A stretch of DNA of 64,000 bases from Sphingomonas hengshuiensis (GTDB lineage: Bacteria > Pseudomonadota > Alphaproteobacteria > Sphingomonadales > Sphingomonadaceae). Where the stretch lies: NCBI RefSeq assembly GCF_000935025.1, contig NZ_CP010836.1, forward strand, positions 3,720,001 through 3,784,000, in the 5' to 3' direction. Below, one piece after another: positions 7,243-15,338 of this stretch (position 1 is its first letter; every line of letters starts with the position of its first letter). The position numbers and the translations under genes were made by a program. The notes beneath the pieces were generated by a model. It did no database searches. It was not told the origin of the DNA and saw only the letters and a list, made by a program, of their open reading frames with translations.

Positions 7243-7973
7243 GTCGGGTAGAGCGGACGCCAGCCGAGCAGCCGCCGCGCCTTGCCCGAGGCGATCCGTC
7301 GGTTCTCGGCATAGAAGGCGCGCGCCTGCGGGCTGAGCTGCGCCTGTTCGAGCGGGATTTCGGGAGTCGGTTCCAGCCCAAGCAGCGTCGCGGCATAAGC
7401 GAGCACATCGCTTTGCGGCGCGGGCAGATCATCGGCGAGGTTATAGGCGCCCGGCGGGCCGTCGAACCCGGCGATCACCCCGCGCACGATGTCGTCGACA
7501 TGGACCCGGCTGAACACCTGCCCCGGCACCGCGACGCGCACCGCAGCCCCCGCCGCAACCCGGTCCAGCGCCGAGCGGCCCGGCCCATAGATCCCCGGCA
7601 GGCGGAACACCCGCGCGTTCGGCAGCGCGCACCATGCCGCGTCGGCGGCGAGACGGGGCCCGCGCCGCCCGGTCAGCGGTGCGCTTTCGTCCACCCACGC
7701 CCCGCCGCTGTCGCCATAGACGCCGGTGGAGGAGAGATAGCCGAGCCACGCGCGCGACGCCGCGATCTCCGCGCCATAGGCCGCAAGCACCGGATCGACG
7801 TCGGTCGGCGGCACGCTGGACAGGATATGCGTCGCGTGCGCGATCTCGAACGCCACGCGCGACCGATCGGCATAGTCGGCACGGCGGACGCTCGCGATCC
7901 GCCACCCGCCGGGGGCAAGCGCGTCGGCGATGCGCGAGGCGGTGTAGCCGGGGCCGAAGATCAGCAGCCGCAT
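7152..7973 (-). CDS. NAD-dependent epimerase/SDR-like protein
   Basis: 273 residues with an atypical Rossmann start, MRLLIFGPGYTASRIADAL, and no Tyr-x3-Lys of classical form, although SSTGVYGD and RLPGIYGPGRS are typical of extended SDR/epimerase-like proteins such as YeeZ. VHVDDIVRGVIAGF matches the C-terminal substrate-side region of the family. It probably binds NAD(P) in the cytoplasm; reaction and substrate are unknown. The final 30 residues are Ala/Ser/Pro-rich and lie in the overlap with the convergent EamA gene, so the tail may have been gained by stop-codon loss. It is four bases upstream of, and on the same strand as, the APH-like gene's 3' end. Confidence 0.8.
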   Translation of the reverse strand: MRLLIFGPGYTASRIADALAPGGWRIASVRRADYADRSRVAFEIAHATHILSSVPPTDVDPVLAAYGAEIAASRAWLGYLSSTGVYGDSGGAWVDESAPLTGRRGPRLAADAAWCALPNARVFRLPGIYGPGRSALDRVAAGAAVRVAVPGQVFSRVHVDDIVRGVIAGFDGPPGAYNLADDLPAPQSDVLAYAATLLGLEPTPEIPLEQAQLSPQARAFYAENRRIASGKARRLLGWRPLYPTYRLGLRALSAMTSPASASSDPAPASSDQR

Positions 7974-7977
7974 GGGA

Positions 7978-8745
7978 TCAGAAACACTCGTCGAGCATCA
8001 GGTGGAAGTCGTGCTTCGCGGGATCGTCGGCGATGCCATAGGATGCGAGCAGGCGGTCGGCGAGGGCGCCTTCGAATTCGTCGAGGCAGTTGCAGAGGAT
8101 CGCAAGGTCCTGCCAGCGGTCCGCCACGCCCATCCGGCCCAGATCGATCAGTCCGGTGACGCGCCCGTCCTGCACGAGGATATTGTCGAGCGAGAAATCG
8201 CCATGCGTCACGACGGCATCGGGCGCGAGCGGGAGCAGCGCGTGCATCGCGTCCCACAGCTGCGTCGCGGTCCAGCCGGCGCGCGCGTCGTCGAACTCGT
8301 CGGTCTCGACCAGCCCGGCATCGATCCGCACCCGCGCCTGCCCCAGCCGGACGCGGTGGCCGGCGTCGAACGGGCACGCCTCGGTCGGGATCGCGTGGAG
8401 CGTGCGCAGAATGGCGGCGAGTGCGTCGACGAGCGCGGGCGCGCCATCGGGATCGGCTTCGAGCGCCTGATAGGCGGTGATGCCCGGCATCGCATCGGTG
8501 AGCAGCCATGCCGCATCTTCGGTGGCGGTGAAGTGGCGGACTCCGGGAACCGGCAGCCGCCCGCGTGCCCAGCGCAGCCGGACCATCTCGTCGGTCACGG
8601 CCTCCGCCACCTCGCCATGGCCGTGCTTCAGGTACAGGTCGGCGCCGTCGGGCGCTGATAGCCGATAGACCCCCGCCCCTGCTTCGCCGACCAGATCGCG
8701 ATGCCAGCGGCACCCCTCGACCAGCGCGGAGAGGGCGGGTGGCAT
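7978..8745 (-). CDS. APH(3')-like aminoglycoside phosphotransferase
   Basis: 255 residues. The kinase core is clear: LYLKHGHGE (ATP Lys region), VVTHGDFSLDNILV with the catalytic HGD-x4-N, and GLIDLGRMGVADRWQDLA, almost a signature of the APH(3') group. The last residues LLDECF also match the family's C-terminal LLDEFF. Length fits APH(3') enzymes (about 260). These enzymes phosphorylate the 3'-hydroxyl of kanamycin/neomycin-type drugs, but chromosomal homologues in environmental bacteria often have unproven substrates. I chose the ATG at 8745; a GTG at 8781, just after the upstream stop, is an alternative adding 12 residues. It lies behind two secreted M28 peptidases on the same strand, with no mobile element nearby. 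Confidence 0.85.
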   Translation of the reverse strand: MPPALSALVEGCRWHRDLVGEAGAGVYRLSAPDGADLYLKHGHGEVAEAVTDEMVRLRWARGRLPVPGVRHFTATEDAAWLLTDAMPGITAYQALEADPDGAPALVDALAAILRTLHAIPTEACPFDAGHRVRLGQARVRIDAGLVETDEFDDARAGWTATQLWDAMHALLPLAPDAVVTHGDFSLDNILVQDGRVTGLIDLGRMGVADRWQDLAILCNCLDEFEGALADRLLASYGIADDPAKHDFHLMLDECF

Positions 8746-8782
8746 CGGCTGCGGCGATGCGGGGGCTTCGCGGGCCTCCACG

Positions 8783-10396
8783 CTAGTTCGCGCCGTAACC
8801 GCCGAACTGCACGCCGAAGAAATCGCCCTTGTTCCAGCGTGGGCGCTGGTCGGCATCGGCCAGCGCGCGGGCGACTGCGGCGTTGACGCGCAGGAACTTG
8901 GCGGCGGAGGCCCAGTCGATCGGGAGGTTCAAATCGTCCGAGGGCTTGTGATAATGGTTGGCGAGGAAATCCTTCTGCGCCGCATCGCCCGCCCCGCCCG
9001 GGCCGCTGTCGACCGAAATCGCGGGGATGCCCGCCTTGACGAAGCTGTAATGGTCCGATCGCACGAAGAACATTTCCTCGGGCGCGGGATCGGGCACGAC
9101 CTTCAGCCCCTCGCCCGCCGCCGCCGCCTCGACCACGGGGCCGAGGCTGGAGCGCTCGCCGCCCAGCACCACCAGATCCTGGAGCGGGAAGGTGAGGATC
9201 GGCATGTCGAGGTTGAGATCGGCGACCAGCGCGCCCGCCGGGACGGTCGGGTAATGCGCGAAATAATCCGAGCCGATCAGCCCCTTTTCCTCGGCGGCGA
9301 GCGCGGCGAACAGGATCGAGCGGCGCAGGCGCTTGCCCGATTGCTGGAGAGTGCGCGCGACTTCGAGGATCATCGACACCCCCATCGCATTGTCCATCGC
9401 GCCGTTATAGATGCGGTCGCCCTTCACCGCGGTGCCGACCCCGATATGGTCGAGATGCGCGGAGAGCACGACGACCTCGTCCTTGAGCGCGGGATCGCTG
9501 CCCGGGATCATCCCCAGCACATTGGCGGTCTGCGCGGTGCGCAGCCGGGTCTTGGTCGCAAGCTTGAGCGTGCCGGGCAGCGCCCCGGTGGGGAGCCGTG
9601 CGCCCTTTGCCTCGGCGGCGAGCACGGCCTTCCAGCCGTGCTTTGCGCCCGCGAACAGCTTTTCGGCGCCGGCAGCACCGACATAGCCGACCACTGGCGC
9701 GCCGGGCGCAGGATTATACGCCTTGCCATCGGGCGCGGCCCAGGTGCTGCGCTCATAATCCCAAAAGGGCACGATCGCCTCGAACGGGAATTCGGCGCGG
9801 CGTTCGGTCGATTCGACGATGATCACCGCCCTGGCGCCGCGATCCTGCGCGAGCTTCGCCTTCTGGTCGTCGTCGCCGAAATGCGCGCTGACGGCGTTGG
9901 GGAGCCCCTCTGGCACGCCGGGGAAGAGCAGCACGATCTTGCCGCGCACGTCGAGCCCTTTGTAATCGTCGCGCTTCCCCTCGGGATAGACGATGCCATA
10001 GCCCGCGAAGACCAGCCCGCCCTCTGCCGTGAAATCGGGGCTGCTCGGCACCGCGCCGTTGAGGAAATCCTTGCCCCATTCGAGCGGGATCGTGGTGCCG
10101 TCGCGAGTCAGCATCCATTTCGCCCTTTCGGACGGGCGATAGGTGACGAGGCTGAGCGGCTGGAGCCAGCTTCCCTTTGCCCCCGCCGGGGTGAGGCCGA
10201 GCGCCAGCATCTGCGATGCGACATATTCCGCCGCGATATCGTAATCGCGCGTGCCGCCCTCGCGCCCGCGCAGCGCGTCGGAGGCGAGGAACTGGACATG
10301 CGCCTTGATCGCCGCCTGTTCCGGGGGAAGCTGTTGCGCGACCGCGACCGGCGCGGCGAGCAGCAGCAGCGGGAGGAGCAGGCGGCGGAGCATCAT
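8783..10396 (-). CDS. Secreted M28 family metallopeptidase (downstream copy)
   Basis: 537 residues with a signal peptide (LRRLLLPLLLLAAPVAVAQQ). A PA-like insert lies between residues ~120 and 300 (GLVFAGYGIVYPEGKRDDYKGLDVRGKIV). The zinc aminopeptidase core shows SAHLDHIG, YNGAMDNAMG, AALAAEEKGLIGSDYF and, near the end, RSDHYSFVKAGIPAI and NHYHKPSDD, covering the expected His, Asp, Glu and His ligands of two zinc ions. It probably trims peptides in the periplasm or outside the cell. The ATG at 10396 overlaps the upstream paralogue's stop (ATGA), so the two genes form a coupled tandem pair; an adjacent second ATG at 10393 is equally possible. Confidence 0.9.
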   Translation of the reverse strand: MMLRRLLLPLLLLAAPVAVAQQLPPEQAAIKAHVQFLASDALRGREGGTRDYDIAAEYVASQMLALGLTPAGAKGSWLQPLSLVTYRPSERAKWMLTRDGTTIPLEWGKDFLNGAVPSSPDFTAEGGLVFAGYGIVYPEGKRDDYKGLDVRGKIVLLFPGVPEGLPNAVSAHFGDDDQKAKLAQDRGARAVIIVESTERRAEFPFEAIVPFWDYERSTWAAPDGKAYNPAPGAPVVGYVGAAGAEKLFAGAKHGWKAVLAAEAKGARLPTGALPGTLKLATKTRLRTAQTANVLGMIPGSDPALKDEVVVLSAHLDHIGVGTAVKGDRIYNGAMDNAMGVSMILEVARTLQQSGKRLRRSILFAALAAEEKGLIGSDYFAHYPTVPAGALVADLNLDMPILTFPLQDLVVLGGERSSLGPVVEAAAAGEGLKVVPDPAPEEMFFVRSDHYSFVKAGIPAISVDSGPGGAGDAAQKDFLANHYHKPSDDLNLPIDWASAAKFLRVNAAVARALADADQRPRWNKGDFFGVQFGGYGAN

Positions 10397-12054
10397 TTCT
10401 CCATCGGCCCGCCGAACGCGGTGCCGAAGAAGTCGCCCTTCTTCCACATCGGCTTCTGATCGGCGTCGGCGATCTCGCGCGCGATGCGATAGTTCACATC
10501 GACGAAGCGCACCCCCGATTCCCAGTCGATCGGGCGCACCTGCGCGACTTCGTCCGAGGGCTTATGGTAATTATCCGCCAGGAAGCTGTCGGTCGCGGCC
10601 TTGCCCTCGCCCTTCTCGCCGGGCCAGAGGAAGACCGAGGGGATGCCCTGTTGCACGAAGCGATAATGGTCCGATCGCACGAAGAACGCCTCGTCCGGGC
10701 GCGGATCGCTGCCGACGCCGACGCCGATCTGCGCGGCGGCGCGCGCCACCGTCTCGCCCAACGTCGAATGCGCGGCGCCGAAGGGCGTCACATCCTCGAA
10801 CTTATAGGTGATGATCGGCATGTCGAGATTGACGTCGGCGACCAGGTTTTCCTTGGGCACCGTGGGGTTGTGCGCAAAATAATCGGAGCCAACGAGCCCC
10901 TTTTCCTCCGCCGTCACCGCCAGGAACAGGATCGAGCGGCGCGGCGCCTTGCCCGATGCCTTGAAGCGCTTGGCCTCCTCGATCAGCGAGGCGATGCCGA
11001 CGGCATTGTCCATCGCGCCGTTATAGATGGTGTCGCCCTTCGCATCGGGCCGCCCGACACCGACATGGTCGAGATGCGCCGACAGCACGACGACTTGCTT
11101 GCCGAGCGCGGGGTCGCTGCCGGGGAGGATGCCCGCGACATTGTAGCTGGTGATGGGGGTCAGCACGGTCTTGCTGCCCACCGTCAGCGTCGCGGGGAGC
11201 AGCATCGGCTTGAACGTCGCATCGTCCTTTTCCGCCAGCTTGACGATCGTCGCCCAGGGCGTCTTGGCACCTTCGAACAGCTTGGCGGCGCCCGCCAGGC
11301 TGAGCAACCCCATCCCCGGCGCAGCGGGGGTCGGGATATGGCCGGTGCCATCGGCCTCGGCCCAGGTGACGCGCGGGCGGTCCCAATTGGCGACGATCAT
11401 CTTGAACGGGTAATTGCCGCGTCCCGCGCGCGGCCCTTCGAGCGAGAGATAGCCGACCGCGCCGCGCTTCATCGCGATCTCGCCCTTGGTCGCGGCATTG
11501 CTGAAATGCGCGCGCTCTTCGGCGGGGAAGGCGCTGGGGGCGCCGCCGAAGAACAAGACGATCTTGCCGCGCACATCGACGCCCTTGTAATCGTCGCGGC
11601 CCAGCCCGACGATGCCATAGCCGACGAACGCCACCGGCGCGGTGCGCGCGAAGCTGAGCGCGGCGGGGTTGGCGCCGGGGATATAGTCCTCGCCGAACAC
11701 CAGGCTTACCGGGGCGCCGCCCTTGCGGGTGATCGCCATGCTGCCCTTGTCCGCCGCCTTGTAGCTGAGCAGCGGTACCTTTTGCAGATAGGAGCCGGCG
11801 TCGCCCGCCGGGCGCAGGCCCTGTGCGTAGAATTGCGATGCGACATATTGCGCAGCAATGTCATATTCGGGCGAGCCCGCGTCGCGCCCGCGCATCGCGT
11901 CGGAGGCGAGGAACATGACATGGCTCTTCATCGCCGCCTGGTCTGCGGGCAGCTCGGCATTGACGACGGCGTTCTTCTCGGGCGTGCCGACCTGCGCGAC
12001 GGCAGGCGTCGCGAGCAGCAGCGCGAGGGCGAACGGAGGGGCGTGACGGAACAT
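10393..12054 (-). CDS. Secreted M28 family metallopeptidase (upstream copy)
   Basis: 553 residues, start ATG at 12054 with GAGG about 10 nt upstream. The signal peptide is FALALLLATPAVAQ. The architecture matches its neighbour: SHVMFLASDAMRGRDAG at the N-terminus, a PA-like insert (APVAFVGYGIVGLGRDDYKG), then SAHLDHVGVG, YNGAMDNAVG, AVTAEEKGLVGSDYF, VNLDMPIITY, RSDHYRFVQQGIPSV and DNYHKPSDE. The two proteins share most conserved blocks and both end in a KGDFFG-containing tail, so they arose by tandem duplication and then diverged. The likely job is periplasmic or extracellular peptide degradation. It is divergent from aminopeptidase N, an interesting pairing of peptide-degrading genes. Confidence 0.9.
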   Translation of the reverse strand: MFRHAPPFALALLLATPAVAQVGTPEKNAVVNAELPADQAAMKSHVMFLASDAMRGRDAGSPEYDIAAQYVASQFYAQGLRPAGDAGSYLQKVPLLSYKAADKGSMAITRKGGAPVSLVFGEDYIPGANPAALSFARTAPVAFVGYGIVGLGRDDYKGVDVRGKIVLFFGGAPSAFPAEERAHFSNAATKGEIAMKRGAVGYLSLEGPRAGRGNYPFKMIVANWDRPRVTWAEADGTGHIPTPAAPGMGLLSLAGAAKLFEGAKTPWATIVKLAEKDDATFKPMLLPATLTVGSKTVLTPITSYNVAGILPGSDPALGKQVVVLSAHLDHVGVGRPDAKGDTIYNGAMDNAVGIASLIEEAKRFKASGKAPRRSILFLAVTAEEKGLVGSDYFAHNPTVPKENLVADVNLDMPIITYKFEDVTPFGAAHSTLGETVARAAAQIGVGVGSDPRPDEAFFVRSDHYRFVQQGIPSVFLWPGEKGEGKAATDSFLADNYHKPSDEVAQVRPIDWESGVRFVDVNYRIAREIADADQKPMWKKGDFFGTAFGGPMEK

Positions 12055-12136
12055 GCAGGGAAACCTCGGGAGGGAGGGTGGAGGGGATCGCCTATCGGTA
12101 GCATTCCGCCACTCATAGGCAAGTCGCCAGTTTGGG

Positions 12137-12165
12137 GTGACGCGCGGCGATGTCGCTCTTATATC
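12137..12165 (+). promoter_or_regulatory. Candidate sigma-70 promoter for pepN
   Basis: GTGACG (12137-12142), a 17-nt spacer and TATATC (12160-12165) lie directly before the aminopeptidase N gene. Transcription would begin only a few bases before the ATG at 12174, leaving almost no leader. This fits the lack of a clear Shine-Dalgarno sequence and suggests a leaderless or near-leaderless message. Confidence 0.35.
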
Positions 12166-12173
12166 GCCGCACT

Positions 12174-14762
12174 ATGGCAGACGCACAGACCGCAACCCAG
12201 GCGCCCACGATCACGCGCCGCGAAGACTATCGCGAACCCGATTGGCGCGTTCCGGAGATCGCACTCGACTTCGATCTCGATCCCGCCGCGACGCGCGTCC
12301 GCGCGACGTTGCAGGTCGAGCGCAACGGCGTGCATGATCGCCCGCTGGTGCTGGACGGCGATGCGCTGGTCCCCGTGTCCGTGCTTGTCGACGGCGTCGA
12401 GGCGACGGGCTGGTCGATGGACGGGCCGAACCTCGTCATCCCGCTGACCGGCAGTGCGCACCGGATCGACACCGAAGTCGTGATCGCGCCCGAGCGCAAT
12501 ACCCAGCTTCAGGGGCTGTATGCGTCGCAGGGGATGCTCTGCACCCAGTGCGAGGCGGAAGGGTTCCGCCGCATCACCTTCTTCCCCGACCGGCCCGACG
12601 TGCTGTCGCGGTACAAGGTGCGGATGACCGCGGACAAGGCGCGCTTCCCGGTGCTGCTCGCGAACGGCGATCCGATCGCGCAGGGCGAGGGCGCGGACGG
12701 CAGGCATTGGGCCGAGTGGCACGATCCCTTCCCCAAGCCGAGCTACCTGTTCGCGCTGGTCGCGGGTGATCTGGTCGCCAATCGCGGCAGCTTCACGACA
12801 TTGTCGGGCCGCACCGTCGAGCTCGGCATCTGGGTGCGCAGCCCCGACCTCGCCAAGACCGACCATGCGCTGCATGCGCTCAAGCTGTCGATGGCGTGGG
12901 ACGAACAGGTCTATGGCCGCGAATATGACCTCGACGTGTTCAACATCGTCGCGGTCGACGATTTCAACTTCGGCGCGATGGAGAATAAGGGGCTGAACGT
13001 CTTCAACAGCCGCTACATCCTCGCCGATCCCGACACCGCAACCGATTATGATTACGACGCAATCGCCGCGGTGGTCGCCCATGAATATTTCCACAACTGG
13101 TCGGGCAACCGCGTCACCTGCCGCGACTGGTTCCAGCTCAGCCTGAAGGAAGGCTTCACGGTATTCCGCGACCAGAGCTTCTCGGCCGACCAGGGCAGCG
13201 CCGCGGTCAAGCGGATCGAGGATGTGCGCGGGCTGCGCGCCAGCCAGTTCCCCGAGGATTCGGGCCCGCTCGCGCATCCGGTGCGCCCCGACGAATATAT
13301 CGAGATTTCGAACTTCTACACCGCGACGATCTATAACAAGGGCGCCGAAGTCATTCGGATGATCCACACCATCCTCGGCCCGGACAAGTTCCGCGCGGGC
13401 ACCGACCTGTATTTCCAGCGCTTCGACGGCACCGCCGCCACCTGCGAGGATTTCGTCGCGAGCATGGAGGAAGCAAGCGGCGCCGACCTGAGCCAGTTCC
13501 GCCGCTGGTACACCCAGGCGGGAACGCCGCGCGTCTCCGCGACGCTGACGCAGGAAGGCGGGCGCGCGCGCCTCAGCCTGCGCCAGAGCGTGCCGCCGAC
13601 GCCGGGCCAGCCGGTCAAGGAACCGATGGTCCTGCCGCTCAAGATCAAGCTGTTCGGCAGCTTCACCGGGCGCGCAATGTGCGACGAGCAGCTCATGCTG
13701 TTCAAGGACGATGCCGCCGAGATGGTGTTCGAGAATCTGTCCGAGACGCCGGTGCTGTCGATCAACCGCGGCTTTTCCGCGCCGATCATAGTCGAGACCA
13801 ACCGCACCGCCGCCGACCTGGCATTCCTGTCGGCGCATGATGACGATCCCTTTGCCCGGTACGAGGCGATGCAGCAGTTGATGCTCGATACGCTGGTGGC
13901 CTCGGTCGCCAGCGGATCGGCGGATCACCAGCCGGTGATCGACGCGGTGCGAAACACGCTGACCGACGGCGCGCTCGACCCGGCCTTCATCGCCGAGGCG
14001 GTGCTGCTGCCCTCCGACAGCTTTATCGGCGACCAGATGGCGGTGGTCGATCCCGAGGCGATTTTCCGCGCCCGAGAATCACTGCGCCGCGACCTGGGCA
14101 TGGCGCTCAACGCCGAATGGCGCGCCGCCTATGACGCGGTGCGCGCCAACCGCTTCGAATATTCGCCGACGGGCAAGGGCGCGCGGCGGATCAAGACCGT
14201 GGCGCTGGGCTATATCGCGGCGAGCGGCGCGGCGGACGCCGCCGCGCTGGCCTATGCCCAGTTCGAAGGCGCGGACAATATGACCGATCGCCAGGGCGCG
14301 CTGACCACGCTGGCCAGCGGCACCTCGCCGCTGCGCGAACAGGCGATCGAGGCGTTTTACCAGCGCTATGCCGGCAACGGGCTGGTGCTCGACAAATGGT
14401 TTCAGACCCAGGCGCTGTCGAGCCGCGACGACACCGCGCAGCGCGTCGAGGCGCTGGCGCAGCATCGCGACTTCACGCTCGCCAATCCGAATCGCGCGCG
14501 CGCGCTGATCGGGGCGTTCGCGGTCAACCAGCGCGCGTTCCACGATATTTCGGGACGCGGCTATCGCTTCGTCGCGGACCAGTTGATCGCGCTCGACCGG
14601 CTCAACCCGCAGACCGCGGCGAAGCTGATCCCGCCGCTGGGCCGGTGGAAGCGCTTCGACGCCGCCCGCGCCGCCCGGATGCGCGCCGAGCTGGAGCGGA
14701 TCGTGGCGACGCCAGGGCTGAGCAAGGACATGTTCGAGCAGGCGACCAAGTCGCTGGATTGA
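12174..14762 (+). CDS. pepN: Aminopeptidase N (M1 family)
   Basis: 862 residues, close to E. coli PepN (870). The exopeptidase motif GAMEN (FGAMENKGLNVFNS) and the zinc site HEYFHNW (His303, Glu304, His307) with the third ligand Glu326 in SLKEGF are all present. The N-terminal beta-domain and C-terminal helical domain (ending near QATKSLD) are complete. It is a cytoplasmic broad-specificity aminopeptidase that removes N-terminal residues from peptides. I start at the ATG at 12174 (MADAQTATQAPTITRREDY), since the family begins shortly before the RREDY segment; the eight residues upstream in frame look like leader. It is followed after 7 nt by a small gene on the same strand. Confidence 0.95.
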   Translation: MADAQTATQAPTITRREDYREPDWRVPEIALDFDLDPAATRVRATLQVERNGVHDRPLVLDGDALVPVSVLVDGVEATGWSMDGPNLVIPLTGSAHRIDTEVVIAPERNTQLQGLYASQGMLCTQCEAEGFRRITFFPDRPDVLSRYKVRMTADKARFPVLLANGDPIAQGEGADGRHWAEWHDPFPKPSYLFALVAGDLVANRGSFTTLSGRTVELGIWVRSPDLAKTDHALHALKLSMAWDEQVYGREYDLDVFNIVAVDDFNFGAMENKGLNVFNSRYILADPDTATDYDYDAIAAVVAHEYFHNWSGNRVTCRDWFQLSLKEGFTVFRDQSFSADQGSAAVKRIEDVRGLRASQFPEDSGPLAHPVRPDEYIEISNFYTATIYNKGAEVIRMIHTILGPDKFRAGTDLYFQRFDGTAATCEDFVASMEEASGADLSQFRRWYTQAGTPRVSATLTQEGGRARLSLRQSVPPTPGQPVKEPMVLPLKIKLFGSFTGRAMCDEQLMLFKDDAAEMVFENLSETPVLSINRGFSAPIIVETNRTAADLAFLSAHDDDPFARYEAMQQLMLDTLVASVASGSADHQPVIDAVRNTLTDGALDPAFIAEAVLLPSDSFIGDQMAVVDPEAIFRARESLRRDLGMALNAEWRAAYDAVRANRFEYSPTGKGARRIKTVALGYIAASGAADAAALAYAQFEGADNMTDRQGALTTLASGTSPLREQAIEAFYQRYAGNGLVLDKWFQTQALSSRDDTAQRVEALAQHRDFTLANPNRARALIGAFAVNQRAFHDISGRGYRFVADQLIALDRLNPQTAAKLIPPLGRWKRFDAARAARMRAELERIVATPGLSKDMFEQATKSLD

Positions 14763-14769
14763 GGGGGGG

Positions 14770-15162
14770 ATGGCGGCATTCCGCGCCATTCGGGTCGGGC
14801 CGCTTCCGGTGGATATTGTCAATGCCGCCTTGGGAACTGACCTCGAACCCGGCGAGGTTTGGGTCAGTGCCGCGTGCCATGCCCATATCGCGACCGATCA
14901 TGCCGGCGATTACCCGCACATAATCGCCGCCATTTTCGACATTGTGGCGCGCCCGCTCTATGTCGGGCAGGACCCGAAGCACGGGCGCAATTTCTATCTG
15001 GTGCGGCCGATGCCCGAGGGCTCGGCGAACCCGCATGGTCTGGTCTCGGTAGGCTTCGAGCGCAATCGCTTCGGCGGGTATAATGTACGCAGTGCGTACA
15101 CCGTCAGCCAGGAGACGATAAACCAGCGCAGAAGCGCCAACAGGTTGCATCTCGCCCGATAG
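14770..15162 (+). CDS. Small protein resembling BECR-fold (PBECR-type) nucleases
   Basis: 130 residues, ATG at 14770 preceded by a run of Gs that can act as ribosome site. No firm family recognised. The layout resembles phage-Barnase-EndoU-ColicinE5/D-RelE-like (PBECR) domains: a His near VWVSAACHAHIATDH, a helix, then ARPLYVGQDP, a strand with FYLVRP, VSVGFE, and the final AYTVSQETINQRRSANRLH, where a Ser/Tyr strand precedes a basic helix. Such domains are usually RNases in toxins or phage polyproteins. The conserved His, Tyr, Ser and Arg residues would be the catalytic candidates. It follows pepN by 7 nt, and a structured RNA candidate ends at its 3' end on the opposite strand. Function as a nuclease is inference. 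Confidence 0.5.
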   Translation: MAAFRAIRVGPLPVDIVNAALGTDLEPGEVWVSAACHAHIATDHAGDYPHIIAAIFDIVARPLYVGQDPKHGRNFYLVRPMPEGSANPHGLVSVGFERNRFGGYNVRSAYTVSQETINQRRSANRLHLAR

Positions 15163-15302
15163 AAAAAGGGGAAGGCAAAGCCCTCCCCTTTTGGTCTGAG
15201 CGCGTTGCAAAGCGCGATCTCTCGGCTCGAAGCCTATACCCGGCCCTTTCAGACCCGGTGCGTGGGTAGCGGTTCCACCTCTCAAACCAGTACCGGCTAC
15301 CT
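15160..15302 (-). ncRNA. Putative structured small RNA of about 140 nt
   Basis: Read on the minus strand, the gap between the phosphatase gene and the nuclease-like gene folds well. GGTAGC at its start pairs with GCTACC about 30 nt later, enclosing GGTT...AACC. Next, GGTCTGA pairs with TCAGACC across about 60 nt, enclosing hairpins GGCTTCGAGCC and GCGCTTTGCAACGCGC. A strong terminator hairpin with TTTTTCT follows. A weak promoter (TTGAAT, 17 nt, TAGGTA at 15326-15298) sits upstream. I found no tRNA, SRP or riboswitch consensus in it. It could be a regulatory RNA, a processed 3' UTR of the phosphatase mRNA, or a member of an unrecognised family. Confidence 0.5.
15161..15192 (-). terminator. 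Rho-independent terminator, effective mainly on the minus strand
   Basis: On the minus strand, GGGGAGGGC-TTT-GCCTTCCCC is followed by TTTTTCT. On the plus strand the same stem is followed by only four T residues (CCCCTTTTGG), so it may also stop plus-strand transcription coming from pepN and the nuclease-like gene. Confidence 0.7.
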
Positions 15303-15338
15303 AGTGCAAAGGGGCGGAAAATTCAAGCCTGAGGCCCC

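Noticed and set aside
12159..13928. 589-codon open frame antisense to pepN
   Set aside because: Shadow of the strong third-position GC bias of pepN; no recognisable domain and no ribosome site.
15160..15302. SRP RNA, 6S RNA or tRNA-like gene
   Set aside because: The SRP GGAAG/AGCAG-type core is absent, the ends do not pair as in 6S RNA, and no T-arm/anticodon arrangement can be formed. Kept only as an unassigned structured RNA.
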